Shown here piece by piece: positions 27,752 to 36,489 of a stretch of 64,000 nt of DNA. The stretch is from Chromatiaceae bacterium. Lineage in GTDB: Bacteria; Pseudomonadota; Gammaproteobacteria; Chromatiales; Chromatiaceae. The translations under genes were made by a program, and so were the position numbers. The first letter of the stretch is position 1. The number at the start of each line of letters is the position of its first letter. The notes under the pieces were generated by a model that was given only the letters and a program-made list of their open reading frames with translations, made no database searches and was not told the origin of the DNA. The stretch covers positions 75,609 to 139,608 of the forward strand of contig JACKMU010000009.1 of NCBI GenBank assembly GCA_024235215.1, read 5' to 3'.

Positions 27752-30655
27752 ATGATTTCTCTTTCCGCAAAATCACGCATCGCGTTCGGTCAGGTGGGAC
27801 TTCTGATCAGCCTGCTGCTGACAGCCAGCTTTCTGGGGCTGGTTCCTGATCAGGCAAAAACCGCACGAGCGGGACGTTCAGCGTTGGCGGAGGCGATTGC
27901 GGTCAACAGCTCTCTGATGGTTACCAAAGAGGATATCCGGCGCTTGACGGGTATGCTGGAACTGGTGGTGCAACGTAACGACGATCTGCTCTCCGCCGCG
28001 CTGCGCACCGATGCGGGCTATCTGGTGACCACCGTCGGGCCGCATGAGACGCTTTGGCAGGACAACGATTCGGCGTTCTCCACCGATTCCCATGTCAAGG
28101 TACCCATCTGGGCTGGAGCGACCCGCTGGGGCCGGGTTGAACTCCGCTTCAAAGAACTGAAATCCGCCGGCTGGCATGGTCTGATGGAAGATCCGCTGCT
28201 GCGGCTCCTCACCTTCGTCTCACTCTCCGCTTTCGTCGGTTTCTACTTCTATCTTGGCAGGATGTTGAAACAGCTGGATCCGTCGCAGGCCATTCCAGGA
28301 CGGGTCCGCTCAGCGCTGGACACCATGGCGGAGGGGTTGCTGGTGCTGGATAACAAAGAGCAGATCGTTCTCGCCAACCGCGCATTTGCCAAAACGTTGC
28401 AGGACGATCCGGAGGCACTGCTCGGCCGACGCGTCGGTGCATATCCCTGGTCCGACGCCAGTGGTGCCGCACTCAAACCGGAGAAGCGCCCCTGGCATCT
28501 GGCGCTCAAGAGCGGCGAGCCGCAAAAGAACCAACGGGTCCGGCTGGCTATCGGGCACGACCGACACCTCACTTTTCTGATCAACTGCTCCCCGGTGCTC
28601 GGCAGCGGCGGCAGATACGCCGGCGTACTGGTGAGCTTTGACGACGTGACACAATTGGAGGAGGCGGAGATCGAGCTGCTCAAGTCGAAAGAGGAGGCGG
28701 TGGCAGCCAATCAGGCCAAGAGCGCTTTCCTGGCCAATATGAGTCACGAGATCCGCACCCCGATGAATGCGATCCTGGGTTTTACCGAACTGCTCAAGCG
28801 CAGCAACGGCAAAGATCCCGCAGTCACCCGCAAACATCTGGAGACCATCTACTCCAGCGGCCGGCATCTGCTGGCGCTGATCAATGACATTCTCGATCTG
28901 TCCAAGGTCGAGGCGGGCCGGCTCGAAGTCGAACGCATACCCACCAACCCCTACCCGATCATCCGGGAGGTGGTGAAGGTGCTGGGCGTGAAAGCTGCCG
29001 AGAAAGGGATCGGCTGCCAATTTGTACTCGAAGGCGAGGTACCCGAGCAGATCGAAGGTGATCCGGGCAGGATTCGGCAGATCGTCACCAACCTGGTGGG
29101 CAATGCAATCAAGTTCACCGCAACCGGTGGCGTCACCGTCACGGCGCGCGGACGGCGGCTGGCTGACGATACACTGGTGTTTTGCATCGATGTCGCTGAC
29201 ACCGGTGTCGGCATGAGCAGCGCAGCGACCACCCGCATATTCGAGGATTTCGTACAGGCCGACTCATCGGTGACGCGCAAGTTCGGTGGTACCGGATTGG
29301 GCCTTTCGATCAGTCGCAAGTTCGCCCGCGCGCTGGGCGGAGACATCCGCGTCGAAAGTGAACTGGGGCGCGGCAGTCTGTTCCAGGTGACCCTGAATGG
29401 CGGCAGCGCCGGGGAGGTCCGCTGGATCAGCGCGGAAGCAGCGCTCGCCAGTGGCGTACAGGCGGAGAGTGATCAGCATACCCACTGGAAATTCCCACCA
29501 GCCAGGGTGCTGGTGGTGGACGACGGTGCGGAGAACCGTGAACTGGTCAAACTGGTACTCGAGGAGTACGGCCTGACGGTGGCGGAGGCCGGCAATGGTC
29601 GGATCGGCGTGGAAATGGCAACACAGACGGCCTACGACCTGATCCTGATGGATATTCAGATGCCGGAGATGGATGGCTTCACCGCGACCGGCATGCTACG
29701 CAGACAGGGCATGCTGACACCGATTATCGCACTCACCGCCAATGCCATGAAGGGATTTGAGCAGGAGTGTCTGAACGCTGGTTATAGCGGCTACTTCACC
29801 AAACCGATAGATATCGACAAATTTGTCGCGACGATGGGGGAGATACTGGGTGCAGAGGCAGCCACCGAATCCGTTGAAGCCGGGACGGTGAACGCTCCTC
29901 CGCCTGCGCTTCCACCGGTCGCTGATTCGCTCCCCGTCGTTTCGGCACTGGCTGACGATCCGCGTTTCAGCCGTCTGATCGTCCGCTTTCGGGAACGGCT
30001 GGTCGCGCAACTCGCCCTCATGGATGCCGCCTGGACGGATCAAAACCTGGATGCATTGGCAAAACTGGCTCACTGGCTGAAAGGCGCCGGCGGAACCGTC
30101 GGATTCGACCAGTTCACCGAACCGGCGAAGGCGCTCGAGTCAGCCGCCAAAGGCGCCGACTTAGTGACGATCCCGATCAGACTGGGAGAGCTGCACAGAT
30201 TGACAGAGAACATGGTGGTTGGGAAAACGCCCGCCGCAGCCGGCTCCCCGGAAGATCGGGCACCCGCGCAACCGTCCCCCGTGGAGGAGGTGGCCGAGTC
30301 TATGCCGATCGTCTCCCGTCTGGCCGGCCATCCACGTTTTCACTCGGCGATCAACAAGTTCGTGGTCCGGTTACAAGCGCAGTATCAGCAGATGCAAACG
30401 GCATGGGGTGGCGCCGATCTGGAGCAGCTCGCTGTGCTCGTTCATTGGTTGAAAGGCGCTGCCGGTACGGTCGGTTACGATGCATTCACTGAGCCGGCGA
30501 AGGAGCTGGAGCAGATGGCCAAAGCCGGACAACTGGAGGCAGCTGGCAAGATGGTGAAAAAAATCGGCGCCATGGTGGCGGCGGTGCAACTTCCGGAGTC
30601 GGACAACGCACACCCGAGACCTGGGCCGCTGCAATCGGCGGGTAATCGGTTGTGA
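27752..30655 (+). CDS. Hybrid sensor histidine kinase with two C-terminal HPt domains
   Basis: A 967-residue membrane kinase. Two helices (near 14-34 and 150-170) flank a periplasmic domain of about 115 residues with no named fold. Then PAS (about 190-305), HisKA with the phospho-His in ANMSHEIRTPMNAILG (near 331), HATPase (DTGVGMSS, GGTGLGLSISRKFA), REC with phospho-Asp in LILMDIQMPEMDG (near 632), and two HPt modules with near-identical active sites, LAHWLKGAGGTVG and LVHWLKGAAGTVG. Two HPt domains in one kinase suggest branched phosphotransfer. Its stop is 27 bases before a REC-GGDEF-EAL gene, its probable target. Confidence 0.93.
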   Translation: MISLSAKSRIAFGQVGLLISLLLTASFLGLVPDQAKTARAGRSALAEAIAVNSSLMVTKEDIRRLTGMLELVVQRNDDLLSAALRTDAGYLVTTVGPHETLWQDNDSAFSTDSHVKVPIWAGATRWGRVELRFKELKSAGWHGLMEDPLLRLLTFVSLSAFVGFYFYLGRMLKQLDPSQAIPGRVRSALDTMAEGLLVLDNKEQIVLANRAFAKTLQDDPEALLGRRVGAYPWSDASGAALKPEKRPWHLALKSGEPQKNQRVRLAIGHDRHLTFLINCSPVLGSGGRYAGVLVSFDDVTQLEEAEIELLKSKEEAVAANQAKSAFLANMSHEIRTPMNAILGFTELLKRSNGKDPAVTRKHLETIYSSGRHLLALINDILDLSKVEAGRLEVERIPTNPYPIIREVVKVLGVKAAEKGIGCQFVLEGEVPEQIEGDPGRIRQIVTNLVGNAIKFTATGGVTVTARGRRLADDTLVFCIDVADTGVGMSSAATTRIFEDFVQADSSVTRKFGGTGLGLSISRKFARALGGDIRVESELGRGSLFQVTLNGGSAGEVRWISAEAALASGVQAESDQHTHWKFPPARVLVVDDGAENRELVKLVLEEYGLTVAEAGNGRIGVEMATQTAYDLILMDIQMPEMDGFTATGMLRRQGMLTPIIALTANAMKGFEQECLNAGYSGYFTKPIDIDKFVATMGEILGAEAATESVEAGTVNAPPPALPPVADSLPVVSALADDPRFSRLIVRFRERLVAQLALMDAAWTDQNLDALAKLAHWLKGAGGTVGFDQFTEPAKALESAAKGADLVTIPIRLGELHRLTENMVVGKTPAAAGSPEDRAPAQPSPVEEVAESMPIVSRLAGHPRFHSAINKFVVRLQAQYQQMQTAWGGADLEQLAVLVHWLKGAAGTVGYDAFTEPAKELEQMAKAGQLEAAGKMVKKIGAMVAAVQLPESDNAHPRPGPLQSAGNRL

Positions 30656-30682
30656 AACAGAACTGTTTGGAGCAGTAACAGG

Positions 30683-32518
30683 ATGCTACTGGACAAACTC
30701 AGAGCACTCACCCCACAAGTGCCGGCGAATCAGTCGTTGGAGCGAGCTCCTGTAATGGACTATGCAGGCAGGGATGACCACCAGACGCTGCTGGCCAACG
30801 CCACCATCATGATGGTGGATGATGAACCGATCACCATGGAGGTGGTTCAGACCTTTCTCGAAGACGCCGGTTATGAGCACTTCCTGCTGATCGAGGACTC
30901 ACGCCTCGCGCTCGACAAAATTCTTGAGCACAGACCCGACATCCTGCTGCTGGATCTGGTGATGCCACATGTCTCCGGTTTCGAGATTCTCACCAGGATC
31001 CGCCAACATCCGAAGATCTCCTATCTTCCGGTGATCATACTCACCTCCTCTTCCGAAGCCGAAACCAAACTGCAGGCACTGGACAAAGGCGCTACCGACT
31101 TTCTCGCCAAACCGGTCGACCCCAGCGAGTTGGCGCTGCGGGTGCGCAACACACTGGCGGCAAAAGCCTACCAGGACCAGCTGGCCTACTACGATCCACT
31201 GACCAACCTGCCCAACCGGCGCTATTTCCTGGATCGCCTGGAGTGGTCGATACATCAGGCGAACCGGCAGAACTCCCAGTTGGCGGTGCTGCACATCGCG
31301 CTGAACCAGTTCCGGCGTATTTATGATGCGCTCGGACCGACCGCGAGTGACCAGGTGATCAGGCAGGTTGCCGAACGTATCCGCGAATGCATTCGCCACA
31401 CCGACACGGTCGGGCGCACCCACACCAAGGAGGGCTACGACAATGTACTCTACCGGATGGGAGGGAATGAGTTTTCCGTACTCTGTACCCAGCTGTGTCA
31501 GCCGGAAGACGCGGCCAAGGTGGCCCGCCGGGTATTGGAGGTGATGCGGCTACCGTTCGATGCGGGGGGTACGGAAGTGCAGATGCCGACCACGATCGGT
31601 ATCGCTGGTTATCCGGGCGATGCCCAGACGCTGGATACGATTGTCCAGAGAGCAGGGATTGCGGCGGCACAGGCGGCTGAGAAGGGGGAGACGACGTTCG
31701 AGTTCTACTCCGATCAGATGAATCTCACTTCGTTACAGCGTCTGCAAATGGAGGCTGATCTGCGTCATGCGATCCAGAACGATGAACTGGTTCTGCACTA
31801 TCAGCCGAAGGTCGACATCAAAACCAACCAGGTCACCGGAGTCGAAACGCTGGTCCGCTGGCAAAGAACCACTGGCGAGCTGGTCTATCCCAACAACTTC
31901 ATTCCACTGGCTGAGGAGTGTGGGCTGATCCATGCCATTGGTGTATGGGTATTGCAAGCGGCTTGCAGACAGCTCGCTCAGTGGCAGTCCCAGGGCAAAT
32001 GGATTCACGTTGCGGTGAACCTATCGGCGAAGCAGCTGTACGGAGGAGGTCTGGTTGAAACGGTTGCGAAGATAATAGACGCAAACGGCATAGATCCCAG
32101 CTATCTGACCCTGGAATTGACCGAAAGCCTGTTCATGGAGGATGCCGACTATACCGTGCAGACTCTGAACCGGCTGATGGCATTGAACACCAGAATATCG
32201 ATGGATGACTTCGGTACGGGCTACTCCTCGCTCAGCTATCTGAAAGCATTCCCGCTGCACGAACTGAAGATCGACCGGTCATTTTTGAGTGGAGTGAACG
32301 CCAATCGTCATGATCAGGCGCTGGTCTCTGCCATCGTCTATCTGGCCCATGAGTTCGGTCTGACCGTCATCGCAGAAGGGGTTGAAGAGGCGTCCCAGCT
32401 CGAATTTCTCGCCACTATCGGTTGTGATCAGTATCAGGGGTATCTCTTCAGCAAACCTTTACCGGTTGCCCAGATCACACCGATGCTCTCGTCTTGCGGT
32501 ATTGTCAACAACGTCTGA
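30683..32518 (+). CDS. Response regulator with degenerate GGDEF and EAL phosphodiesterase domains
   Basis: A soluble 611-residue protein. REC occupies about 40-160, with MMVDDEP at the acidic pocket and phospho-Asp in ILLLDLVMPHVSG. The GGDEF domain reads RMGGNEFSVL near residue 259; the Asp-to-Asn change at the metal-binding position suggests no cyclase activity. The EAL domain (355-605) keeps its Glu as ETLVRW, plus LELTESLF, MDDFGTGYSSLSYLK and LKIDRSFL, so c-di-GMP hydrolysis is likely. It follows the two-HPt hybrid kinase by 27 bases and is most simply read as its output, a phosphorelay-controlled phosphodiesterase. Confidence 0.92.
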   Translation: MLLDKLRALTPQVPANQSLERAPVMDYAGRDDHQTLLANATIMMVDDEPITMEVVQTFLEDAGYEHFLLIEDSRLALDKILEHRPDILLLDLVMPHVSGFEILTRIRQHPKISYLPVIILTSSSEAETKLQALDKGATDFLAKPVDPSELALRVRNTLAAKAYQDQLAYYDPLTNLPNRRYFLDRLEWSIHQANRQNSQLAVLHIALNQFRRIYDALGPTASDQVIRQVAERIRECIRHTDTVGRTHTKEGYDNVLYRMGGNEFSVLCTQLCQPEDAAKVARRVLEVMRLPFDAGGTEVQMPTTIGIAGYPGDAQTLDTIVQRAGIAAAQAAEKGETTFEFYSDQMNLTSLQRLQMEADLRHAIQNDELVLHYQPKVDIKTNQVTGVETLVRWQRTTGELVYPNNFIPLAEECGLIHAIGVWVLQAACRQLAQWQSQGKWIHVAVNLSAKQLYGGGLVETVAKIIDANGIDPSYLTLELTESLFMEDADYTVQTLNRLMALNTRISMDDFGTGYSSLSYLKAFPLHELKIDRSFLSGVNANRHDQALVSAIVYLAHEFGLTVIAEGVEEASQLEFLATIGCDQYQGYLFSKPLPVAQITPMLSSCGIVNNV

Positions 32519-32670
32519 GTTGCACACGCTGACTCTTCCTCCTGGCGTTCTTCGTGCAATACGGTGGCAGGTTGCCCCAACCTATTCACCGACTCCCGGA
32601 GACTCGATGGACTGGTGCTGCAAGGTGTCCGCTCACATCGTCGCAGTAGCTATTCCCCGGCTTGGCGCAG

Positions 32671-33081
32671 TCAGCCCAGAGACTCATCCAGTTGTTGATA
32701 CTGGCTCAGAATTCTTGGCACCAGATTGTTACCTGCGTGCGCCTTGAGGTAGTCGACAAACAACTGCAAGAATGGCCTCAGGCTCTCTTCTCCCCGATCG
32801 ATACACAGCATTAGCTGCTGAAGATCCGGTACCAGACCAAAGATGCGTCGCAGTTTGTCAATCACTTTGGAGAACCAACTCCGTTGCATCCCTTCCACCA
32901 ACTCCGCTATCTCGGGAAAAGTCTGCAGCAGTTCCTCCGCCTCCTCCGTTTCGACATGATCCAGGATCAACCGCAGCAGTTCCGCAGTTACTTTACGCGC
33001 CGATACTTCGGGAAAACCCAATTTCTCCACTGCGAGTGAGATGAACTCGTCCATGAAGAATAAGACAAACTTCCCTGCCAT
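32671..33081 (-). CDS. Conserved helical protein of unknown function
   Basis: A 136-residue, Leu- and Glu-rich helical protein with no signal peptide. It starts MAGKFVLFFMDEFISLAVEKLGF and contains EEAEELLQTFPEIAELV and WFSKVIDKLRRIFGLV, weakly reminiscent of DUF2780/DUF2267-like small proteins. GGAG at suitable distance supports the ATG at 33081; the internal MDEF start at 33054 lacks a site. It stands alone and convergent to the REC-EAL gene. No function can be given. Confidence 0.6.
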   Translation of the reverse strand: MAGKFVLFFMDEFISLAVEKLGFPEVSARKVTAELLRLILDHVETEEAEELLQTFPEIAELVEGMQRSWFSKVIDKLRRIFGLVPDLQQLMLCIDRGEESLRPFLQLFVDYLKAHAGNNLVPRILSQYQQLDESLG

Positions 33082-33223
33082 CTGTTGTCACTCCATCAGT
33101 AAAAAGTGGTTATCAGGCTGTTATTGACATCACATAATCAGCAACTGTTCGGGCTGCGCTTGGTATCGTTCGCAGCAATCGTCCTCAATGATTTGCGCCT
33201 TTCAGCGCATGCTGATAATGGCC

Positions 33224-33252
33224 AAAAAAAGCGCCCCGCAGGGCGCGGGGCG
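33224..33252 (-). terminator. Rho-independent terminator
   Basis: On the minus strand CGCCCCGC, a five-base loop, and GCGGGGCG form a perfect 8-bp stem followed by C and seven T residues. On the plus strand the stem is not followed by T. It therefore ends a minus-strand transcript. Confidence 0.8.
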
Positions 33253-33376
33253 TTGCCTCATCGGCCAGTGTTGGCTACTCAAACCACTGCTGAAGTAAGC
33301 CGTTCCATCGGAACTCGACGATACCCGTTCCCTGTATCGCCGCATTGAAAACAGTCGCAACCACTGCTTCGATTCG
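33224..33376 (-). ncRNA. Candidate small RNA ending at a strong terminator
   Basis: A strong minus-strand terminator (33224-33252) has no minus-strand gene upstream of it for 6 kb, so some short transcript should end there. A TACACT box at 33388-33383 could act as -10, giving a start near 33376 and an RNA of about 150 bases; the TTGAC sequences upstream are at 14 or 21 bases spacing, not ideal. Inside, CGATAC-AGGGAACGG-GTATCG forms a stem-loop with GGA in the loop, as in CsrA/RsmA-binding sites, and a second GGAACGG follows. The exact start and function are unproven. Confidence 0.4.
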
Positions 33377-33843
33377 ATCACCAGTGTAAAGGATCCCGGC
33401 TGGGTCAACTGTCAATAATTGTGACTATGCATAGCCAGCTGGATTGCAGTGCGCGCATCATCCGTTCGCAGATGCACAGAGCAAACACTGATTGCTGTAG
33501 ACGTATACGATCCAGCCGTTCCACCAAGAGTGTGAAATTTTGTCACGCGATGTCACATTATTTATTCGAGTGGGGTATCTTTGACCTCACGGGGAGGCAA
33601 GCGGCAATCCAACCGATCCGGAAAACACCGGTTGTGGCATCGCAGCAGAGGGGGGAAAGCATCTTCAACACTGCGCAACATTCTGGGGTATCTCAAGTGA
33701 CTCGATTGTGAGAGGTCGGTCCAACTCCTGAAGTAGCAACTGGCATATTGAATAGATAAAGTTGAAAATGAATCCCGGCGCACATCCACTGATTCAACCT
33801 GGATGCGGCGCAATGGAATTCACACAAACAACGGAGCATAGGT
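33377..33843. other. Intergenic region upstream of repeat-rich lipoprotein
   Basis: About 470 bases without a convincing gene on either strand. AT-rich patches near 33405-33420 and 33540-33580 may hold promoters for the candidate small RNA and for the lipoprotein gene. The lipoprotein ribosome binding site (GGAG at 33834-33837) is at the end. Confidence 0.45.
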
Positions 33844-35343
33844 ATGAAACCGATGAACAAGAAACTGATACTCCCTTTCATCACCTCGGCGGTGATTGGA
33901 ATCACCGGTTGTTCCACGACACAGCAGAAAGCCCAGATGGAGGGTGCTGGGACGATGGGTGATATGGATGCCCAACTGGAAGAGATGAGAAGAGAGAACG
34001 AGCAGCTGCGGCAATCATTGCAACGCGCCCAGGCTGGCACTGAACAGAGCAGTGCCGACTCGGAAGATCTGCTGCCGCCCAATGCGAAACCGGGTGAATG
34101 CTATGCACGTGTACAGGTCCCTGAAAAGTATGAGGACACCACGCGACGTGTGCTCAAGAGCGAGGCCTCGGAGCGTGTTGAGATCATTCCGGCGGAGTAT
34201 GCCATGGTCGATAAACAGGTACTGGTAAAAGAGGCTGGAACACGGCAAAAAGTGATACCAGCACGCTACGAAATGGTCGACCAGAAGGTGCTCGTCAGCG
34301 AAGCAAGCGAGAAGAAGAAGGTGTTGCCCGCTCGCTTCGAATTCGAGAAAGAGCCGATCGAAGTGTGCGACACCAAGTTGGTCAGCAAAGTGATTCCTGC
34401 CCGCTTCGAAATGGTCGATGAACGTGTTCTGGTGGAAGAGCCGAGCCAGACGATGAAGGTGGTTCCGGAAAGCTACAAGTGGGTGGAAGAGCGTGTTCTG
34501 GTCAGTGAGGCCTCGGAAAAGCTGGTCACCAAAGATGCCGTATACAAAAACGTGTCCGAGCAGGTATTGGTGAAACCGGCGCACACGGTCTGGAAGAAAG
34601 GCCGCGGGCCGATCGAAAAGGTGGACAATGCGACTGGAGAGATCATGTGTCTGGTGGAGGTCCCGGCTGAATACAAGACCGTTACCAAGCAGGTCCTGGT
34701 GACCCCGGCGCGCACCGAAAAAGTGGTCATACCGGCGAAATACGAGACGGTGAAGAAGCGCGTTGTGGACGAGAGCGCCAGAAGCGTTACCAATCCGCTA
34801 CCGGCCAAATACAAAACCATCAAGGTACGCAAAATGGTGGAGCCGGCAAAAACAGTTACCGAAGAGGTTCCCGGCAACTGCCGTATGATGAAAGTGCGCA
34901 AGATGGTGGAGGGACCACGGGAAGTGACTGAGACCGTTCCGGCAGTATACAAGACGGTGCAGGTCCGCAAGATGGTGGAAGCACCGAAGACTGTGGAAGA
35001 GAAGATACCTGCGGAGTACAAGACGATCAAGGTGCGCACCGTCGTCAAACCGGCCAGTGAGCGCCGTATACCGATTGCGGCTGAATACCAGACTATCTCC
35101 GAAAGGAAGAAGGTTTCGGACAGCCGCCTGGAGTGGCGCCCGATACTGTGTGAAACCAATACCACACCCGATGTGGTGCGACGCCTGCAGTCCGCTCTGA
35201 AGCGTGAAGGATATGATCCAGGCGCTATCGATGGTGTGCTCGGATCCGCAACCAGGCAGGCCGTGGATCGCTACCAGCGGGACAAGAACATCCCGAGGGG
35301 ACAGGTGACCATCGGTGTATTGAAGCGGCTCGGCGTGCAGTAA
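33844..35343 (+). CDS. Repeat-rich lipoprotein with C-terminal peptidoglycan-binding domain
   Basis: A 499-residue envelope protein. Signal peptide with lipobox ITGC (Cys near residue 23) predicts lipidation; a short coiled coil follows (QLEEMRRENEQLRQSLQRAQ). The body is about a dozen imperfect repeats of roughly 24 residues of the type VIPARYEMVDQKVLV / VPAEYKTVTKQVLV, alternating charged strands with aromatic Tyr. The C-terminus is a PG_binding_1 domain (LQSALKREGYDPGAIDGVLG, then TRQAVDRYQRDK). It probably bridges outer membrane and cell wall. The ATG has GGAG upstream. A strong hairpin follows the stop. Repeat copy number may vary between strains. Confidence 0.85.
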   Translation: MKPMNKKLILPFITSAVIGITGCSTTQQKAQMEGAGTMGDMDAQLEEMRRENEQLRQSLQRAQAGTEQSSADSEDLLPPNAKPGECYARVQVPEKYEDTTRRVLKSEASERVEIIPAEYAMVDKQVLVKEAGTRQKVIPARYEMVDQKVLVSEASEKKKVLPARFEFEKEPIEVCDTKLVSKVIPARFEMVDERVLVEEPSQTMKVVPESYKWVEERVLVSEASEKLVTKDAVYKNVSEQVLVKPAHTVWKKGRGPIEKVDNATGEIMCLVEVPAEYKTVTKQVLVTPARTEKVVIPAKYETVKKRVVDESARSVTNPLPAKYKTIKVRKMVEPAKTVTEEVPGNCRMMKVRKMVEGPREVTETVPAVYKTVQVRKMVEAPKTVEEKIPAEYKTIKVRTVVKPASERRIPIAAEYQTISERKKVSDSRLEWRPILCETNTTPDVVRRLQSALKREGYDPGAIDGVLGSATRQAVDRYQRDKNIPRGQVTIGVLKRLGVQ

Positions 35344-35356
35344 CGACGCCACCCTG

Positions 35357-35395
35357 TCTGCTACACCCCTGCGCTCCCGGCAGGGGTGAAGCAGA
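35357..35395 (+). terminator. Strong hairpin after the lipoprotein gene (no T-run)
   Basis: TCTGCT-A-CACCCCTGC, loop GCTCCCG, GCAGGGGTG-A-AGCAGA: a 9-bp perfect stem extended by 6 more pairs around a one-base mismatch. There is no T-run on either strand, so it may be a Rho-type 3' end or RNA stabiliser rather than an intrinsic terminator. Confidence 0.5.
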
Positions 35396-35579
35396 TTGAT
35401 CGTACAGACTTGGAGGTGCCAACCACCTCGCCAGTGCCCGATGCGCTGAACCCACACTGCGGAGCAGATACACAATGAATTATCAGTACAACAGCAGCGT
35501 GCCCGATCGGTGCAACTCACCCACGCTGCACGACCGCCCTGACCAGGGCACCATTCAATGGATGCGGCAGAGGGGAGAT

Positions 35580-36281
35580 ATGAGAATCGCTTTTCTGGAA
35601 GATGATCAGGCACAGGCGGAGATGATCAAAAGCTGGTTGAGTTCGGCCGAGCATAGTTGCCGCCACTTCACCAAAGCGAGTCTGTTTCTGAAAGAGATCA
35701 GGCGGGAGAGCTACGATCTGCTGATCCTCGACTGGGAGTTGCCCGAATCGTCCGGCATAGAGGTGCTACGCCGGGTCAGGGAGCAGAGCGACTGGCGGGT
35801 GCCGGTGCTGTTCATCACCAATCGTGACAGCGAGGATGATGTGGTAAAGGCACTTGCCGAGGGCGCGGACGACTATATGACCAAACCCGCTTCACGCAAC
35901 ATCACGCTGGCACGAATCAATGCGCTGGCCAGACGTAGTCAGTTGGAAACAGTGGGGGAACAGACGCTGGAGTTCGGCGACTACAAGTTTCTGACCACGA
36001 AAAAGACATTGACGCAGTGCGGCAAACCGATCGAGTTGACCGAGAAGGAGTACCAACTGGCAGTGATGCTGTTCTGCAATATCGGACGACTGCTGTCGCG
36101 CAACCATATGCTCGAGGCGATCTGGGGTGTCGGACCTGAACTCGCCACGCGTACCGTGGATACGCACATCAGCCGCCTGCGCCGAAAACTGGCCCTCCTG
36201 CCGGAACACGGCTGGCGCCTGAAGGCGGTGTATCAGCATGGCTACCGGCTGGAACGGGTGGACGACCTAAACAGCGATTGA
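35580..36281 (+). CDS. OmpR-family response regulator
   Basis: A two-component DNA-binding regulator of 233 residues. REC domain starts MRIAFLEDDQAQAEM, with phospho-Asp in LLILDWELPESSG and the conserved Lys in DDYMTKPAS. The C-terminal winged helix has LTEKEYQLAVMLFCNIGRLL and VDTHISRLRRKL followed by YQHGYRLERV. The frame is open to 35475, but the ATG at 35580 with GGGGAGAT just upstream gives the standard REC start. It precedes a CHASE2 histidine kinase, its likely partner, but a palindromic element separates them. Confidence 0.93.
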   Translation: MRIAFLEDDQAQAEMIKSWLSSAEHSCRHFTKASLFLKEIRRESYDLLILDWELPESSGIEVLRRVREQSDWRVPVLFITNRDSEDDVVKALAEGADDYMTKPASRNITLARINALARRSQLETVGEQTLEFGDYKFLTTKKTLTQCGKPIELTEKEYQLAVMLFCNIGRLLSRNHMLEAIWGVGPELATRTVDTHISRLRRKLALLPEHGWRLKAVYQHGYRLERVDDLNSD

Positions 36282-36294
36282 ATCCGGTACACTA

Positions 36295-36456
36295 GGAGCC
36301 TGTCGGACTATGGGGGATCATAGCGAGGGAGTGGGAGAGCAAGGCCAAATGGTTCCCGATTTGAGGCGCATAGTGGGCCTATGTAACGAAAATCGGGGAA
36401 TATTTGGACCGCTCTCCCACTTCCGCAGTAGAAACATCCATAGTCCGACAGGCTCC
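36295..36456. repeat. 162-bp palindromic element with perfect 19-bp terminal inverted repeats
   Basis: GGAGCCTGTCGGACTATGG at 36295-36313 is exactly inverted at 36438-36456. Inside, further matching arms (GGAGTGGGAGAG with CTCTCCCACTTCC; CCAAAT..CCCGATTT with AAATCGGGGAATATTTGG) continue the pairing almost to a central loop with CATAG...CTATG. The whole unit can fold as one long hairpin. This resembles a MITE or large palindromic repeat. It lies between the regulator stop and the kinase start. No obvious target-site duplication is seen. Confidence 0.8.
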
Positions 36457-36489
36457 CAGGCGGCACCCACGAAAAAGAGTTTCTGACTT

